From: Bradyrhizobium sp. B097
Lineage (GTDB): Bacteria > Pseudomonadota > Alphaproteobacteria > Rhizobiales > Xanthobacteraceae
Reading direction: 5' to 3'
DNA: 64,000 bases
NCBI RefSeq assembly: GCF_038957035.1
Contig: NZ_CP152412.1
Location: forward strand, 6,134,501-6,198,500
In this document: positions 17,767 through 24,973 of the stretch, piece by piece
How the letters are laid out: each line of letters begins with the position of its first letter
How positions within the stretch are numbered: the first letter of the stretch is position 1
Position numbers and translations under genes: made by a program
Notes under the pieces: model-generated
Databases searched by the model: none
What the model saw: the letters and a program-made list of their open reading frames with translations, nothing else
What the model was told of the DNA's origin: nothing

Positions 17767-19535
17767 TCGCTCCCGAGATAGGCGGAGACGACGTCAGGAT
17801 GACGCAGCACCGCCATGGACTCGCCGTCGGCGATACGGCGTCCGAAGTTCAGCACGGTGATGTGCTGGGCGGCTTCCGAGACCAATGTCATGTCGTGATC
17901 GATGATCAGGATGGTGAGCCCCTGCGCTGCGATGCGCTTGAGCAGTTCATGTAGCTCGAGCTTCTCGGTCGAGTTGAGGCCGGCAGCCGGCTCGTCAAGC
18001 AGCAGCAGCGTCGGGTTCGAGGCCAGCGCGCGCGCGATCTCGATCAGCCGCTGATGGCCGTAGGAGAAGCTCGAGATCAATTCGTTGGCACGGTTGCCGA
18101 GACCGACGAAGGTCAAGGCCTCCATCGCGCGCTCGGTCAGTGCGTCGTCGCCCTTCCCGATCATGGTGTTGCCGGGCCGCTCGGCGCCGATCTCGACATT
18201 TTCCAGCGCCGTCATCGAGCGGAACAGGCGGATGTTCTGGAAGGTGCGTCCGAGCCCCGCCGCGGTGCGCTGATGCGGCGCCATGCTGGTGATGTCGGTG
18301 CCGTCGAGCACGATCTTGCCGGCGGTTGCCTTGTAGAGACCGGACAGCACGTTCAGCGTCGTGGTCTTGCCGGAGCCGTTGGGTCCGATCAGCGCATGCA
18401 CGCTGCCGCGCTTCACCGCGATGTCGACGCCGTCGACCGCCTTGAGGCCGCCGAAATGCTTCGAGAGCCCGGTGACTTCGAGCACGATGTCGCCGCCGGT
18501 CGTCGCGGGCTTGAGCAGGAGCGCTCCGGCGACCGGCGGCGCCTTGGTGTGCGCGCGCCAGCGTGTGAACGCGTCGGACACGAATCCCCAGATGCCGTCC
18601 GGCATGAATCGGATGATCAGGATCACCGACAGGCCGTAGATCGCAAGGTAGAGGCCCGGCACGCTCTTCAGGAAGCGCAGCCATTCCGGGATCAGGATCA
18701 ACAGCCCGGTGCCGATCGCCGAGCCGATCGGCGAGGCCACGCCGCCGAGCAGCGACATGGTCAGGAACTGAATGGATTCCGCGAACGAGAACTGGTCCGG
18801 ACTGACATAGGCGAAGCCGCCGGCGAACAGGCCGCCCGCGAGGCCGCCGAGCACTGCGCACACCGCGAAGGCGTAGACCTTGGTGCGGAACACGTCGATG
18901 CCGTTGACGCCGGCCGCGAGCTCGTTGTCGCGCACCGCGCGCATGGCGCGGCCAAGTTTGGTGTCAGGCAAATGCCAGACCAGATAGCCGACGATCGCAA
19001 GCATCGCGACGCAGAAGGCGAGATAGCTTTGCGAGGACTGGAACAGCTCGGGCCGGCGAATGTTGGCGACGCCGTCCGGCCCATGGGTCACGCCGATGGC
19101 GTTGATCATCACCAGCGTCACGATCTGCTGGAACGAGATCGTCACCATCGCGAGGTAATGCCCGCCGAGCCGCAGGGTCGACATGCCCAAAAACGCGCCG
19201 GCGACCAGCGTGATCGCGCAGGCGCCGACCAGGCAAAGCCAGAAGTTCAGATGCAGGTCGGCGGTGCCGAGGCCGACGGCATAGGCGCCGAAGCCGAAGA
19301 ATGCGGCCTGCGCCAGGTTGATCTGGCCGCACAGGCCGAGCACGACCGAAAGCCCGAACACCGCGATCGAGAAGGTCGTCGCCTGCAGCAGGATGTTGAG
19401 GATGTAGCCGTCGAACTGCATGCCGGCGGCGAGCGCCACCAGCGCGGCTGCACCGATGAAATACGGCAAATGGCGGATGATCAACGGCTTCGAGCGCACG
19501 GCCGGCACCGGAATCATGTTGTCGCTGGCACTCAT
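17763..19535 (-). CDS. Fused LivM permease-LivG ATPase (system 1)
   Basis: 590 residues joining two proteins that are usually separate. Residues about 25-325 form a LivM-type permease with many hydrophobic segments and the loop GGVASPIGSAIGTGLLI. After a linker (about 325-350) follows a LivG-type ATPase: Walker A GPNGSGKTTTLNVLSG, signature FSYGHQRLIEIARALA, Walker B LLLLDEPAAGLN and the switch segment LIIDHDMTLV. The fusion reads through with no frameshift or stop. The gene overlaps livH (upstream) and livF (downstream) by four bases each, so the three are certainly co-expressed. Confidence 0.93.
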   Translation of the reverse strand: MSASDNMIPVPAVRSKPLIIRHLPYFIGAAALVALAAGMQFDGYILNILLQATTFSIAVFGLSVVLGLCGQINLAQAAFFGFGAYAVGLGTADLHLNFWLCLVGACAITLVAGAFLGMSTLRLGGHYLAMVTISFQQIVTLVMINAIGVTHGPDGVANIRRPELFQSSQSYLAFCVAMLAIVGYLVWHLPDTKLGRAMRAVRDNELAAGVNGIDVFRTKVYAFAVCAVLGGLAGGLFAGGFAYVSPDQFSFAESIQFLTMSLLGGVASPIGSAIGTGLLILIPEWLRFLKSVPGLYLAIYGLSVILIIRFMPDGIWGFVSDAFTRWRAHTKAPPVAGALLLKPATTGGDIVLEVTGLSKHFGGLKAVDGVDIAVKRGSVHALIGPNGSGKTTTLNVLSGLYKATAGKIVLDGTDITSMAPHQRTAAGLGRTFQNIRLFRSMTALENVEIGAERPGNTMIGKGDDALTERAMEALTFVGLGNRANELISSFSYGHQRLIEIARALASNPTLLLLDEPAAGLNSTEKLELHELLKRIAAQGLTILIIDHDMTLVSEAAQHITVLNFGRRIADGESMAVLRHPDVVSAYLGSE

Positions 19536-20407
19536 GCTTTCTCCGCGACACGTTCGCCGAAGATGCCTTGCGGCCGGAACACCAGGAAGGCGATCAGCAC
19601 CAGGAATGCAAAGCCGTCCTTGTACGGCACCGAAATGTAGGCGGCGCCGAACGTTTCGATCACGCCGAGCGCCAGGCCGCCGACGATGGCCCCGGCGACA
19701 TCGCCGAAGCCGCCGATGATGGTCGCGGCAAACGCCTTCAGCGCGATGGTCGAGCCCATCTGGATCGAGACGAACAGCACGGGCGCCACCAGGATGCCGG
19801 CGAGACCGCCGAGCACGGCCGAATAGATGAAGGTGATCATGATCATGGTGGAGACGGAAATGCCGAGCAGCGAGGCCATCTCCTTGTCCTGCGAGGTCGC
19901 CTGCAGCTTCTTGCCGAGCAGCGTCTTCTCGAAGAACCAGAAATTGAACAGCACCAGGAGGATCGTGACGCCGATGATCAACAGATACTGGCTGTCGAGA
20001 TAGACCGGGCCGAGCTGGATGCCGGGCGTATCGAACCAGCCCTGCAGCACCTGCGGCTGCGGGCCGTAGATCGCCAGCACCGAGTTCGACAGCAGGATCG
20101 AGGCGCCGATGGTGGCGATGATGACAGGCAGATAGGTGCGGTGGCGCAGCGGATAATAGACGCCGAGATTGAAGATGACGCCGAACAGCGCCATGCCGGC
20201 GAGCGCGATCAGGAACGACAGCCAGTAAGGCCAGCCGAGATCGACCGAGAACACCACCATCAGATAGGCGGCGACCATCGAGAACTCGCCTTGCGCGAAG
20301 TTCACTACGTTGGTGGCGCGGAAGATCAGCACGAAACCGAGCGCCACCAGTGCGTAGACCGCGCCGATGCCGATGCCGGTGAACAGCAGTTGTAAAACCA
20401 GATCCAT
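19532..20407 (-). CDS. livH: Branched-chain-type ABC transporter permease LivH (system 1)
   Basis: 291 residues, almost wholly hydrophobic with about eight membrane segments. The N terminus VLQLLFTGIGIGAVYALVAL and the block NFAQGEFSMVAAYL are classic LivH, as is the C-terminal loop GGFGDVAGAIVGGLALGVIE. It forms the membrane channel with the LivM half of the fused protein. Upstream lies a 239-bp gap with a repeat before the binding protein gene, and downstream a four-base overlap with the fused gene. Confidence 0.93.
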   Translation of the reverse strand: MDLVLQLLFTGIGIGAVYALVALGFVLIFRATNVVNFAQGEFSMVAAYLMVVFSVDLGWPYWLSFLIALAGMALFGVIFNLGVYYPLRHRTYLPVIIATIGASILLSNSVLAIYGPQPQVLQGWFDTPGIQLGPVYLDSQYLLIIGVTILLVLFNFWFFEKTLLGKKLQATSQDKEMASLLGISVSTMIMITFIYSAVLGGLAGILVAPVLFVSIQMGSTIALKAFAATIIGGFGDVAGAIVGGLALGVIETFGAAYISVPYKDGFAFLVLIAFLVFRPQGIFGERVAEKA

Positions 20408-20434
20408 GACAAACGTTCGGTTAGAGGGGAAGCG

Positions 20435-20483
20435 AATATCCCGGCACCGGCCGGATCGGTGTGCTTGTCGTACACAGCCTCTC
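20435..20483 (-). pseudogene. Possible remnant of a substrate-binding protein 3' end
   Basis: On the minus strand this segment translates as EAVYDKHTDPAGAGIFA. The VYDKH block repeats the C-terminal VYDKHIDFND of the intact binding protein gene that ends just upstream at 20647, with different third-codon bases (GTG/GTC and AAG/AAA). It may be a leftover of a duplicated or displaced 3' end. Too short to be sure; coincidence cannot be ruled out. Confidence 0.3.
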
Positions 20484-20506
20484 GTTTAGGACCACGCGGG
20501 AGGTGG

Positions 20507-20612
20507 TAGGGCTCTCTCCCCCGCAAGGGGGAGAGTTGGAGAGAGGGGTAAGCCACGAATTCCGCCCGTGCGGCCTACCCCTCTCCCTAACCCTCCCCCG
20601 CAAGGGGGGAGG
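20507..20612. repeat. Inverted repeat, CTCTCCCCC...GGGGGAGAG family
   Basis: Two cytosine-rich hairpins (CTCTCCCCC-GCAA-GGGGGAGAG near 20512-20533, and CCCTCCCCC-GCAA-GGGGGGAGGG near 20590-20612), with outer arms TACCCCTCTC and its inverse. It lies between the binding protein gene and livH. Related to the element at 14909-15092. Confidence 0.85.
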
Positions 20613-20646
20613 GAACCCATCCATTCGTGCCTCCCCGACTGTCAGA

Positions 20647-21792
20647 TCAATCGTTGAAGTCGATGTGTTTGTCGTAGACGATCTGGCCCTTCTCGTTCTT
20701 CACGACATTGTAGCCGTGCAGACCGTCGCCATTCTTGTCGAAATTATATTCGCCTTCGGCGCCGGCGAATTTCTGCGTCGCCAGGATGGCGTCGCGGATC
20801 TTGTTCGGATCGGTCGAGCCGGCCTTGTTGATCGCCGCCGACAGGATGGTGATCGCATCGTACGGCCAGGCGCTCTGGTTGTCGGGCGCGGTCTTGTAGG
20901 CATCGCGATAGGACTTGCCGAACGCCTTCGCGGTATCGCTCGAGTCTTCGGCGAAGTCGGCAACGCCGTAGGTGCCGAACAGCGCGGGACCGGCGAGCTT
21001 GGTCGAGGAGACCGCCACCACCGAAGGCGAGCCGACCCACGGGATGTTGACGCCGAGCTGGCGCAACTGCCGGGCGAAGATGCCGAGGTCGTTCTCGAAA
21101 GTGAAGTAGGTGCCGAGCACGTCGGCGCCGGACTGCTTCACGGCCAGCACGACCGGGGTGAAGTCCTGGCTCTGGTTGGCGTAGCCCTGATCAAGCACCG
21201 GCGGCGCGCCGAACTTGGTCAGCGCCTCTGACAGCGCCTTTCCGCCAGCGGTGCCGAAGGCATCGGTGGAATGGACGATCGCCCATTTCTTCTTGCCGAG
21301 CGTGTTGACGCCGAAATCGGCGATCACGCGGCCGGAATAATTGTCGTTCGGGCGGAAGCGGAACAGCCAGGGATTGCCGGAATGGGTGAGATCGGGATTG
21401 GTGCCGCCGATCATCACGGGCTTGCCGACCTTGATCACATCGGGCGCCATCGCCTGCACCTGGGTCGAGCGGATCGAGCCGAGGAAAGCGACGATGTCGG
21501 ATTGTGCGGCGAGCTTGGAGAACGCCAGCACGATGCCCGGATTGGTGGTCTGGTCGTCCTCGATGACGAGCTCGACCTGCTTGCCGAGCACGCCGCCGGC
21601 CTTGTTGACCGCGGCCAGCGCCAGCTTGGCGCCATTCTGGGCCCACAGGCCCTGCTCCGCCGCCGGTCCGGTCACCGGAACGCACATGCCGATCTTGATG
21701 GTCGCTCCCTGCGCCCAAGCGCTGCGCATCAGCGCGGGAGCAGCGAGACCTGCCGCCAAGCCGGCGGAAAACTCACGCCTCGTCAGTTTCAT
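20647..21792 (-). CDS. ABC transporter substrate-binding protein, Liv/amide type (system 1)
   Basis: 381 residues with a signal peptide of twin-arginine look: TRREFSAGLAAGLAAPAL, ending SAWAQG. The mature protein (IKIGMCVPVTGPAAEQG...) is a type I periplasmic binding protein of the LivK/Peripla_BP_6 family and would deliver substrate to the fused LivMG/LivH/LivF importer. The start has GGGAGG six bases upstream (21798-21803). First gene of the operon, with a divergent GntR-type regulator across a 289-bp region. The ligand is not readable from sequence; the downstream dehydratase, aldolase-family and dehydrogenase genes suggest a hydroxy or sugar acid. Confidence 0.92.
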   Translation of the reverse strand: MKLTRREFSAGLAAGLAAPALMRSAWAQGATIKIGMCVPVTGPAAEQGLWAQNGAKLALAAVNKAGGVLGKQVELVIEDDQTTNPGIVLAFSKLAAQSDIVAFLGSIRSTQVQAMAPDVIKVGKPVMIGGTNPDLTHSGNPWLFRFRPNDNYSGRVIADFGVNTLGKKKWAIVHSTDAFGTAGGKALSEALTKFGAPPVLDQGYANQSQDFTPVVLAVKQSGADVLGTYFTFENDLGIFARQLRQLGVNIPWVGSPSVVAVSSTKLAGPALFGTYGVADFAEDSSDTAKAFGKSYRDAYKTAPDNQSAWPYDAITILSAAINKAGSTDPNKIRDAILATQKFAGAEGEYNFDKNGDGLHGYNVVKNEKGQIVYDKHIDFND

Positions 21793-21951
21793 TCAATCCT
21801 CCCTTTGGTGCGCCGAACTTGCATGTCGGCTGCGTTGAAACGAGCTGACGCGTCGATCGAGTGCCTATCCGCAACCGTCAATCGGCGCGGCGAACAAGCG
21901 TGAGCGCCGCTGCAGCGCACAAGACGCGCAACGGCGGCCATCAATCTGGCG

Positions 21952-21996
21952 TTTGACGTAGCTAAACATGATTGCACATTGCACGCAATAGTCAAA
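21952..21996. promoter_or_regulatory. Candidate operator in the divergent binding-protein/GntR promoter
   Basis: TTTGAC (21952-21957) and its inverse GTCAAA (21991-21996) flank a tandem ATTGCAC-ATTGCAC (21971-21984), whose second copy continues into the perfect palindrome ATTGCACGCAAT (21978-21989). The minus-strand TTGACT within the right arm could be a -35 element for the binding protein operon. Palindromes of this size suit a dimeric GntR/FCD repressor encoded next door; that link is an inference. Confidence 0.45.
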
Positions 21997-22081
21997 ACTT
22001 CGCTGGCAACGGTGTGTAAATGCCTGCTACCAGCGACCATGACGGGAATCACATGATAGTGTGACCGGCGGGCAGTCATCG

Positions 22082-23077
22082 ATGTCGATTCCAAGAGCGA
22101 AATCGCAGACCAGACGAAAACAGCCGGCCTACGCGCTGATCAAGAGCGCATTGGCGAAGCACATCCGGGCGGGTGACGTGCCATCCGGCACGGTTCTCTC
22201 CGAATCGGCGATCGCGACCTTGTTCGGCTCCAGCCGCTCGCCGGTACGGCAGGCCTTCGAACAGCTCGAGCACATCGGCCTGGTGCGCCGCTTCGACGGC
22301 CGCGGCGTCATCGCGGGCAAGCGCAAGGTCGACCCGCGGCGCGTCCCGATCACACCGCAGATGTTCGGGCTGACCGACGGCCCCGTCGAGGCGGTGCGTA
22401 GCGACGCCTGGGATACGCTCTATTACAAGCTCGAACGCGAGATCATCTACCGGTCGCTGTTCGGACGCTTCCGCGTCAGCGAGCTCGCATTGGCGCGGCA
22501 TTTCCGGGTCGGGCGCACGGTTGCGCGCAATTTGCTGCTACGTGCGCAGGCGATCGGAATCCTGGAGAAAGGCGCGAAGGCGCATTGGTATGTCGTGCCG
22601 CTCGATGAGGATCGCCTGCGCGACATCTTCGAGGTGCGCGCAACCCTCGAGCCGCTGCTCCTCAAATCCGCTGCGGCGAGGATTCCGACCGCACTGCTTG
22701 ACCGGATGGCGGAGCGGCTGCGCGAGGGCATCCAATTCCGCAGCCGCGTCGGCGTCGGCGAGCTCGATGAGATCGAGGGCGATCTCCATATCCGCTGCCT
22801 GGGCTACGGCATCAATCGCGAGATGGTCGAAGCGCTCAAGCGCACTCACTGCGCTTTCGTGATCGGCAAGCACATCCAGGTCGCGCTGACCGCGCCGCAG
22901 ATCGATTCCTTCATGGACGAGCATCTGGTGATCATCGAAGCCCTGCGCGCCCGCGACGGCGATACGGCCGCCGCGACCTTGCGCCGCCATATCGAGTGGT
23001 CGCACTCCAAGGTCGCCGGCTGGATCGCCGAATTCCGCGCCATCAACGTGATCTCGCGCGTGCCCTACATGGCCTGA
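22082..23077 (+). CDS. GntR/FCD family regulator with two winged-helix domains
   Basis: 331 residues from the ATG at 22082; an in-frame GTG at 22061 is an alternative and neither has a strong ribosome site. Residues about 13-75 form a GntR winged helix (LSESAIATLFGSSRSPVRQA, LEHIGLVRRFDGRG). A second, GntR-like winged helix follows at about 110-170 (RVSELALARHFRVGRTVARN, LLLRAQAIGILEKG). The C-terminal part is an all-helical FCD ligand domain, with the usual Asp/His positions in GDLHIRCLG, MDEHLVIIEAL and LRRHIEWSH. Standard members have only one DNA-binding domain. Divergent position points to control of the Liv/sugar-acid operon. Confidence 0.88.
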   Translation: MSIPRAKSQTRRKQPAYALIKSALAKHIRAGDVPSGTVLSESAIATLFGSSRSPVRQAFEQLEHIGLVRRFDGRGVIAGKRKVDPRRVPITPQMFGLTDGPVEAVRSDAWDTLYYKLEREIIYRSLFGRFRVSELALARHFRVGRTVARNLLLRAQAIGILEKGAKAHWYVVPLDEDRLRDIFEVRATLEPLLLKSAAARIPTALLDRMAERLREGIQFRSRVGVGELDEIEGDLHIRCLGYGINREMVEALKRTHCAFVIGKHIQVALTAPQIDSFMDEHLVIIEALRARDGDTAAATLRRHIEWSHSKVAGWIAEFRAINVISRVPYMA

Positions 23078-23102
23078 GCGGCAAGGTCGCGCATCGTCGC
23101 GA

Positions 23103-23636
23103 CTACCCGTCGGCCTCGACTTCGGCGTCATCGGCCGAGCCCATTCCGGCGAGGCTTGCCTCCAGCGCGCCCAGCATGTCGTGCAACTCGGCAAGCTTGC
23201 GCGCGCCATATCGCCGTGTGATCTCGGCGTAGATCGCCTCCGACGTCGGCGCCACCGCCTCGATCAGCTTCAACCCCTTGGCCGAGATCGAGACCACCGC
23301 GCGCCGCCCGTCGTTCTCCGCCGCCTTGCGCTCGATCAACGCGCGCGCCTCGAGGTCACGCAGGATTCGCGACAGGCTCGGGCCGAGCAGAAACGCCACG
23401 CGGGCGAGCTCGGTGACCTCGATCTCGTCGACCGCGGTGAGCGCACGCAAAATCCGCCACTGCTGCTCGGTCAGCCCGTGATTGCGCAGCGACGGACGGA
23501 ACTGCCGCATCACCGCCTCGCGTGCGCGGAGCAGCGACATCGGCAGCGAGCGCGAGAATTCGCGCATCGGGGTCCGTCGCGACGACGCGTCGTCCCCCTG
23601 CCCCGGCCGGATCTCATCCAATTTCTTGCGCGCCAT
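23103..23636 (-). CDS. hpaR: MarR family regulator HpaR
   Basis: 177 residues. The core SLPMSLLRAREAVMRQFRPS, then HGLTEQQWRILRAL, is characteristic of HpaR, the regulator of homoprotocatechuate operons, followed by the MarR wing (LLGPSLSRILRDLEARALIE, RRAVVSISAKG). It is expected to repress the hpa genes until an aromatic ligand binds. The gene is divergent from hpaH, and two palindromes in the 110-bp space between them are good operator candidates. Both ends are slightly longer than in the enteric protein (acidic C-terminal tail, basic N-terminal extension). Confidence 0.9.
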   Translation of the reverse strand: MARKKLDEIRPGQGDDASSRRTPMREFSRSLPMSLLRAREAVMRQFRPSLRNHGLTEQQWRILRALTAVDEIEVTELARVAFLLGPSLSRILRDLEARALIERKAAENDGRRAVVSISAKGLKLIEAVAPTSEAIYAEITRRYGARKLAELHDMLGALEASLAGMGSADDAEVEADG

Positions 23637-23653
23637 CGCCTAATCCACCGCAA

Positions 23654-23713
23654 CAAAATTTTGCGTTGCAACATGCCCTGATTCAGTTTGCGGGAATTCA
23701 CTTAACATGTTAA
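23654..23713. promoter_or_regulatory. Candidate HpaR operators between hpaR and hpaH
   Basis: Two perfect palindromes lie in the divergent promoter: CAAAATTTTG at 23654-23663 and TTAACATGTTAA at 23702-23713, the latter 33 bases before the hpaH ATG. MarR dimers bind such dyads. The first is near the hpaR start and could serve autoregulation, the second overlaps the probable hpaH promoter. Assignment to HpaR is inference from position. Confidence 0.5.
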
Positions 23714-23746
23714 TCATCTCCCGACATCCACTTTTGTGTAGCACGC

Positions 23747-24553
23747 ATGGCCCTCTCCAAGGACGATATCCGCGCTGCAGCCGAACGGCTCGACAGTGCG
23801 GAAAAGACCCGCAAGCAAATCCGCCAGCTGTCGCTGGAATACCCCCGCATTACCCTCGAAGACGCCTACGCGATTCAGAAGGCCTGGGTCGAGATGAAGG
23901 TGGCGCAGGGGCGCGTCGTCAAGGGCCACAAGATCGGCCTGACCTCGAAGGCGATGCAGAGCGCGCTCAATATCGACGAGCCGGATTCAGGCATCCTGCT
24001 CGACGACATGTTCTTTGCCGATGGCGGCCTGGTGCCGACCGACCGCTTCATCGCGACCCGCGTCGAGGCCGAGCTCGCCTTCGTGATGAAGCATCGCCTC
24101 GCGGGGCCGAACTGCACGCTGTTCGACGTGCTCAACGCCACCGACTTCGTGGTGCCGGCGCTGGAGATCCTGGATACCAGGGTCGAGCGCGTCGACCCCG
24201 AGACCAAGGCGACGCGCAAGATCTTCGACACCATCGCCGACAACGCCGCCAATGCCGGAATTGTGCTCGGCGGCCGTCCGATCCGTCCGCTCGAAGCCGA
24301 TCTGCGCTGGATCGGCGCGCTCTGCTTCCGAAACGGCCAACTCGAGGAAACCGGTCTCGCCGCCGGCGTGTTGAATCATCCGGCGACCGCGGTGGCATGG
24401 CTCGCCAACAAGATCGCCCCGAACGGGCTCGCGCTGGAGGCCGGACAGGTCGTGCTGGCCGGCTCCTTCATCCGCCCGATCGAGACCCGCAAGGGCGACA
24501 CCATCCAGGCCGACTACGGACCTTACGGGTCCGTGAGCTGCTACTTCGCCTGA
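23747..24553 (+). CDS. hpaH: 2-oxo-hept-3-ene-1,7-dioate hydratase HpaH
   Basis: 268 residues, normal HpaH length. Recognised by LTSKAMQSALNIDEPDSGIL (metal and substrate region), FVMKHRLAG and the Glu-rich VEAELAF, and the FAH-like C terminus GSFIRPIETRKGDTI. The enzyme adds water to 2-oxohept-3-enedioate to give 4-hydroxy-2-oxoheptanedioate, the substrate of HpaI. It is the first gene of the plus-strand hpa operon, with a weak ribosome site, and hpaF follows after 21 bp. Confidence 0.93.
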   Translation: MALSKDDIRAAAERLDSAEKTRKQIRQLSLEYPRITLEDAYAIQKAWVEMKVAQGRVVKGHKIGLTSKAMQSALNIDEPDSGILLDDMFFADGGLVPTDRFIATRVEAELAFVMKHRLAGPNCTLFDVLNATDFVVPALEILDTRVERVDPETKATRKIFDTIADNAANAGIVLGGRPIRPLEADLRWIGALCFRNGQLEETGLAAGVLNHPATAVAWLANKIAPNGLALEAGQVVLAGSFIRPIETRKGDTIQADYGPYGSVSCYFA

Positions 24554-24574
24554 CGCACTCAGCAGGAGAGCTGC

Positions 24575-24973
24575 ATGCCGCATTTCACGATTGAATACTC
24601 CGCCAATCTCGACGGCCTCGTCGACATGGGCGCGACGGTCGAACTGGTCCGCAAAGCCGCGGTCGAGACCGGCATCTTCCCGCTCGGCGGCATCCGCGTG
24701 CGCGCCATCAGATGCGAGCACTACGCGATCGGCGACGGCCGCAAGAACTACGGCTTCCTCGACATGGTGCTACGGCTCGGCGAAGGCCGCGACCTCACCG
24801 CGCGCAAGAAGGCCGGCGAGCACATCTTCAAGGCGCTATCGGCCCATCTCGATCCGGTCTTCGCCAACAGCAAGTTCGCCCTGTCGTTCGACATGCAGAT
24901 CAACGACAAGGAAACCAGCTGGAAACGCAACAACATCCACGACGCACTGAAGGTGGAGACGGTCAATGGATAA
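24575..24973 (+). CDS. hpaF: 5-carboxymethyl-2-hydroxymuconate isomerase HpaF
   Basis: 132 residues. Begins MPHFTIEYSANL, where Pro after the initiator Met is the catalytic base of the tautomerase superfamily, and continues with the CHMI-specific IRCEHYAIGDGRKNYGF and MVLRLGEGRD. It isomerises 5-carboxymethyl-2-hydroxymuconate in the homoprotocatechuate pathway. AGGAG lies six bases before the ATG. The 3' end overlaps hpaE by eight bases. Confidence 0.93.
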   Translation: MPHFTIEYSANLDGLVDMGATVELVRKAAVETGIFPLGGIRVRAIRCEHYAIGDGRKNYGFLDMVLRLGEGRDLTARKKAGEHIFKALSAHLDPVFANSKFALSFDMQINDKETSWKRNNIHDALKVETVNG

